The notes under the pieces are model-generated. The model was not told the origin of the DNA. It saw nothing but the letters and a program-made list of their open reading frames with translations, and did no database searches. Positions 4,081-6,856 of a DNA stretch of 6,856 bases are shown here, in pieces. Source of the DNA: Acidobacteriota bacterium (lineage in GTDB: Bacteria; Acidobacteriota; Terriglobia; Acidiferrales; UBA7541); NCBI GenBank assembly GCA_003161495.1, contig PMOP01000359.1, forward strand, positions 1 to 6,856. Reading direction: 5' to 3'. The number at the start of each line of letters is the position of its first letter. Within the stretch, counting starts at the first letter, position 1. The position numbers and the translations under genes were made by a program.

Positions 4081-6856
4081 ACCTTTCAGAACCATTCATT
4101 CGCAAGCCGGTCATGACCGCGGTGCTGACGGTCTCCGTCATTGTTTTCGGCGTGCTCAGTTATCTGCGACTTCCAGTCAACGATCTGCCCGTGGTGGATT
4201 ATCCGGTGCTTTCGGTGCAGGCGAATTATCCCGGAGCCAGCCCCGACACTGTTGCTAACAATATTGCGACTCCGCTCGAACGGCAATTCATGCAGATTAA
4301 CGGGCTGGAGCTGGTGACCTCGCAGAGCACCCAGGGCCACGTAAGCTTCACGCTGCAGTTTGCGCTGGACAAAAGCATCGACGCCGCCGCGACCGACGTT
4401 CAGACAGCCATCTCGCAAGCCAGCGGCAGCTTGCCAACGGACTTGCCGTCGCCGCCGACGTATTCCAAAACCAATCCAAACGATCAGCCCATCCTGTACA
4501 TCGCCTTGACCAGCGACTCCGTCACGCCAGGCCGGCTCTACGATTACGGGAGCACGCAAGTGGGGCAGCGGATCAGCATCCTGCCCGGCGTGAGCAGCGT
4601 AAACGTGTTTGGCACCAAGTCGGCCGTGCGCATCAAGGTCGATCCCTCGAAAATGTGGGCGCGCGGAATTTCCATCGACGACCTCACCAACGCCGTGAAG
4701 AACGGGACCAGCTACACCGGGGCGGGACAGTTTGACAGCTCCTCGGGCACGGCACTGCTTCAGCCGAACGGGCAGCTGGAGGACGCCGCGTCGTACGGGA
4801 ATCTGATCGTCAGCAGCACCAGCGCCGGGCCCGTCTATTTGCGCGATGTCGCCGAAGTCGTGGACACGGTGCAAGACGAACGCATTCGCATGAAGTTCTG
4901 GGCGCGCGGATATGGCGAGCCGGCCGCGACCGTTGTGGTGGCCGTAAATCGCCAGGCAGGGTCAAACGCCGTGGCTGTGGCCAAGAGCGTCCGCGACCTT
5001 TTGCCCATTATCAGCGCTGAGTTACCCGGGTCGGTGCGCGTCACGCCGATTTACGACCGTTCGCAGACGATCGTCAATTCCGTGGCGGACGTGGAGGCCA
5101 CGCTGATGTTCGCGTTTGTCCTCGTCGTCGGCGTAATTTTTGTGTTTCTTGGAAGGGCCACAGACACGCTGATTCCTGCTGTCGCGCTTCCTTTATCGCT
5201 GCTGCTGACGTTCATGGCCATGCGAGTGTTCGGATACAGCCTGGACAATCTATCGCTGATGGCGTTGACGCTGGCGATCGGATTCCTGGTGGACGACGCC
5301 ATCGTGTTTTTGGAGAACACGGTGCGCCTGATGGAAAGAGGGATGAAGCCTCTCGAGGCTTCGCTCGAAAGCGCGCGCGAAATCAGCTTCACGATTCTTT
5401 CCATGACGGTTTCGCTTGCGGCTGTATTTTTTCCGCTGGTGTTTATGTCGGGCCTGGTGGGACGCATCTTCCGCGAATTCGCGATCACCATTGTCGTGTC
5501 GATTTTTGCCTCGGGCTTGGTCTCGCTCACGCTCACGCCGCTGATGTGCGCGAGGCTGCTGAAACCCAGAGGGCACGGCGTAAAACAAAACTGGGTCGAG
5601 CGGACCGGCGGGCGAGTCGAGAAAGCCGTCCTGCGCGTGTACGGCGATTCTTTGTGGTGGTTCCTGCGGCATCGCTGGATTTCGGCGCTGACGTGGGCCG
5701 CCTGCATGGTGGGCACGATTTTGCTCTTCATGGCGGTTCCGAAGGCTTTCCTGCCCATTGGGGACAGCAGCTTTCTCTGGGGCGTCATGATCGGAAAGGA
5801 AGGATCGTCACCCGCGCAGATGCACGCCTTGCAGGATCAGGCCGGGGTACTCATGCGCGAGAATCCCGCCGTCGCGGCTACATTTACAATGAGCGGGAAC
5901 GGTCAGTTCCTGGCTTCGAATCAGGGACTGCTTCTGGCATTTCTATATCCGCCGCGGGCACGCGCGCCGATTGAAGCGGTCGCGGGCAGCATTATGGGCA
6001 GGCTGGGCACGATTCCCGGGATTTTCCCATTTATGCGGCCGTTCCCTGTGCTTGAAATCAGCACGGGTGCGACCAACACGAATCAGGGCCAGTACGCGTA
6101 TTCGGTATCGGGAGTGAATTCGCAACAGGTTTACGACGTTTCGCAGAAGTTGATGGCCAAGATGATGGAGTACCCGGGTTTTGCGACTGTCTCCAGCGAT
6201 TTTTTCAATAACACGCCGAATTTGGAAATCAATATTCGCCGCGATCAGACACGCACTTACGGCGTTTCGGAAGCGCGAATTCTGAATCTGCTGCGCAATG
6301 CGTACTCGCAAAATTATCTGTATCTGATCAAAAAGCCGGAGGATCAGTACCAGGTAATCCTTGAGGTGAAGGATTCCGAACGCGCGCACGCCAACGATCT
6401 CTCGCTGCTCTACATCCGGTCGGACGACGGGAAAAATCTGGTGCCGCTTAACGCGCTCGTGGATTGGAAAACCTCGCTGGGCCCGCAGAACGTAAATCAC
6501 CTCAACCAGTTCACGGCGGTTACGATTTATTTCAACTTGAAGCCGGACGTGGCCATCGGCGACGCGACCAACTACATTTCCAAAGCCGCGGCGGATATCG
6601 TGCCGCTGACGATTCGCGCGAGCCTGCAGGGCGAGGCGTTGACGTTTCGCGACACGGTGCGCGACTTGACCATTTTGATGGCGCTGGCCGTGTTCGTCAT
6701 GTACGTGATCCTGGCGATTTTGTATGAGAGCTACGTCCATCCGCTGACCGTGCTGTCGACGCTGCCAACGGCGCTCGTCGGCGGGCTGTTTACTCTGTTC
6801 ATTTTTGGCGAGCAGGCGTCGCTGTACGCGTTCGTCGGAATGTTCATGCTGATGGG
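4077..6856 (+). CDS. RND multidrug-type efflux permease (HAE1 class, MdtB/MdtC-like), 3' truncated
   Basis: Proton-driven inner-membrane pump that exports compounds through the adaptor and an outer-membrane channel. The ATG at 4077 overlaps the adaptor stop (ATGA); only a weak AGGG precedes it, consistent with coupling. The frame stays open to the window edge, giving about 926 codons of a usual 1,020-1,060. TM1 is at about 12-31. The periplasmic porter region follows, with YPGASP (51-56) and PLERQF (66-71). TM2 begins near 343, and TM4 contains GFLVDDAIVFLEN with D406/D407, the proton-relay aspartates matching AcrB D407/D408. A cytoplasmic loop lies at about 498-531, TM7 at about 533-552 followed by FLP (558-560), and TM8 after about 862 with YVILAILYESYVHPL. 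The relay lysine of TM10 lies beyond the edge. PLERQF and a YSKTNPNDQPI stretch resemble MdtB/MdtC more than AcrB, but substrate specificity is unknown. No frameshift or internal stop was seen. Confidence 0.96.
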   Translation, partial: MNLSEPFIRKPVMTAVLTVSVIVFGVLSYLRLPVNDLPVVDYPVLSVQANYPGASPDTVANNIATPLERQFMQINGLELVTSQSTQGHVSFTLQFALDKSIDAAATDVQTAISQASGSLPTDLPSPPTYSKTNPNDQPILYIALTSDSVTPGRLYDYGSTQVGQRISILPGVSSVNVFGTKSAVRIKVDPSKMWARGISIDDLTNAVKNGTSYTGAGQFDSSSGTALLQPNGQLEDAASYGNLIVSSTSAGPVYLRDVAEVVDTVQDERIRMKFWARGYGEPAATVVVAVNRQAGSNAVAVAKSVRDLLPIISAELPGSVRVTPIYDRSQTIVNSVADVEATLMFAFVLVVGVIFVFLGRATDTLIPAVALPLSLLLTFMAMRVFGYSLDNLSLMALTLAIGFLVDDAIVFLENTVRLMERGMKPLEASLESAREISFTILSMTVSLAAVFFPLVFMSGLVGRIFREFAITIVVSIFASGLVSLTLTPLMCARLLKPRGHGVKQNWVERTGGRVEKAVLRVYGDSLWWFLRHRWISALTWAACMVGTILLFMAVPKAFLPIGDSSFLWGVMIGKEGSSPAQMHALQDQAGVLMRENPAVAATFTMSGNGQFLASNQGLLLAFLYPPRARAPIEAVAGSIMGRLGTIPGIFPFMRPFPVLEISTGATNTNQGQYAYSVSGVNSQQVYDVSQKLMAKMMEYPGFATVSSDFFNNTPNLEINIRRDQTRTYGVSEARILNLLRNAYSQNYLYLIKKPEDQYQVILEVKDSERAHANDLSLLYIRSDDGKNLVPLNALVDWKTSLGPQNVNHLNQFTAVTIYFNLKPDVAIGDATNYISKAAADIVPLTIRASLQGEALTFRDTVRDLTILMALAVFVMYVILAILYESYVHPLTVLSTLPTALVGGLFTLFIFGEQASLYAFVGMFMLM

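Noticed and set aside
4086..6740. Several minus-strand open frames within the RND permease (4086-4874, 5051-5788, 5943-6740)
   Set aside because: All lie opposite a continuous, clearly homologous permease frame and show no family features.
1..6856. CRISPR, transposon, toxin-antitoxin or phage-defence system
   Set aside because: No spaced repeats, transposase, terminal repeats or nuclease-like genes were seen; the genes are nucleoside metabolism and efflux.

Overview
The window holds four recognisable protein genes and one small unknown gene, all on the + strand. Reading is dense and GC-rich, with G/C-biased third codon positions and a clearly AT-richer gap in the middle. Signal peptide, lipobox and RND machinery point to a Gram-negative (diderm) bacterium. 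The overall style is compatible with an environmental Acidobacteriota-like or proteobacterial genome, but no marker gene here fixes the phylum, so this is a weak inference.

Bases 1-2342 form a purine-nucleoside unit. A 5'-truncated NUP-family protein ('purine nucleoside permease', which by sequence looks like a member of the nucleoside phosphorylase fold) is followed 26 bp later by an exported adenosine deaminase with a signal peptide and a full set of catalytic residues. The two are probably co-transcribed. They suggest processing of extracellular or periplasmic nucleosides: adenosine is deaminated to inosine, and nucleosides are bound, split or taken up by the NUP-family partner.

Bases 2343-2952 contain a 66-codon gene of unknown function with its own plausible extended -10 promoter and strong ribosome binding site. 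It is followed by about 350 bp of non-coding sequence. That gap holds a strong 40-nt hairpin, an 18-bp dyad, repeated TTCAGG words and a probable promoter for the next operon.

Bases 2953-6856 are an RND efflux operon: a lipoprotein periplasmic adaptor overlapping by 4 bp (ATGA) an RND inner-membrane permease of the HAE1 class, most like MdtB/MdtC. The permease runs off the right edge after about 926 codons. Adaptor and permease would work with an outer-membrane TolC-type channel not present in the window. No regulator gene is visible.

I see no mobile element, CRISPR array, tRNA or rRNA, and no strong evidence of a new defence or other undescribed system. The most interesting points are the exported nucleoside module, the probably misleading 'permease' name of its first gene, and the structured, repeat-bearing gap upstream of the efflux operon.
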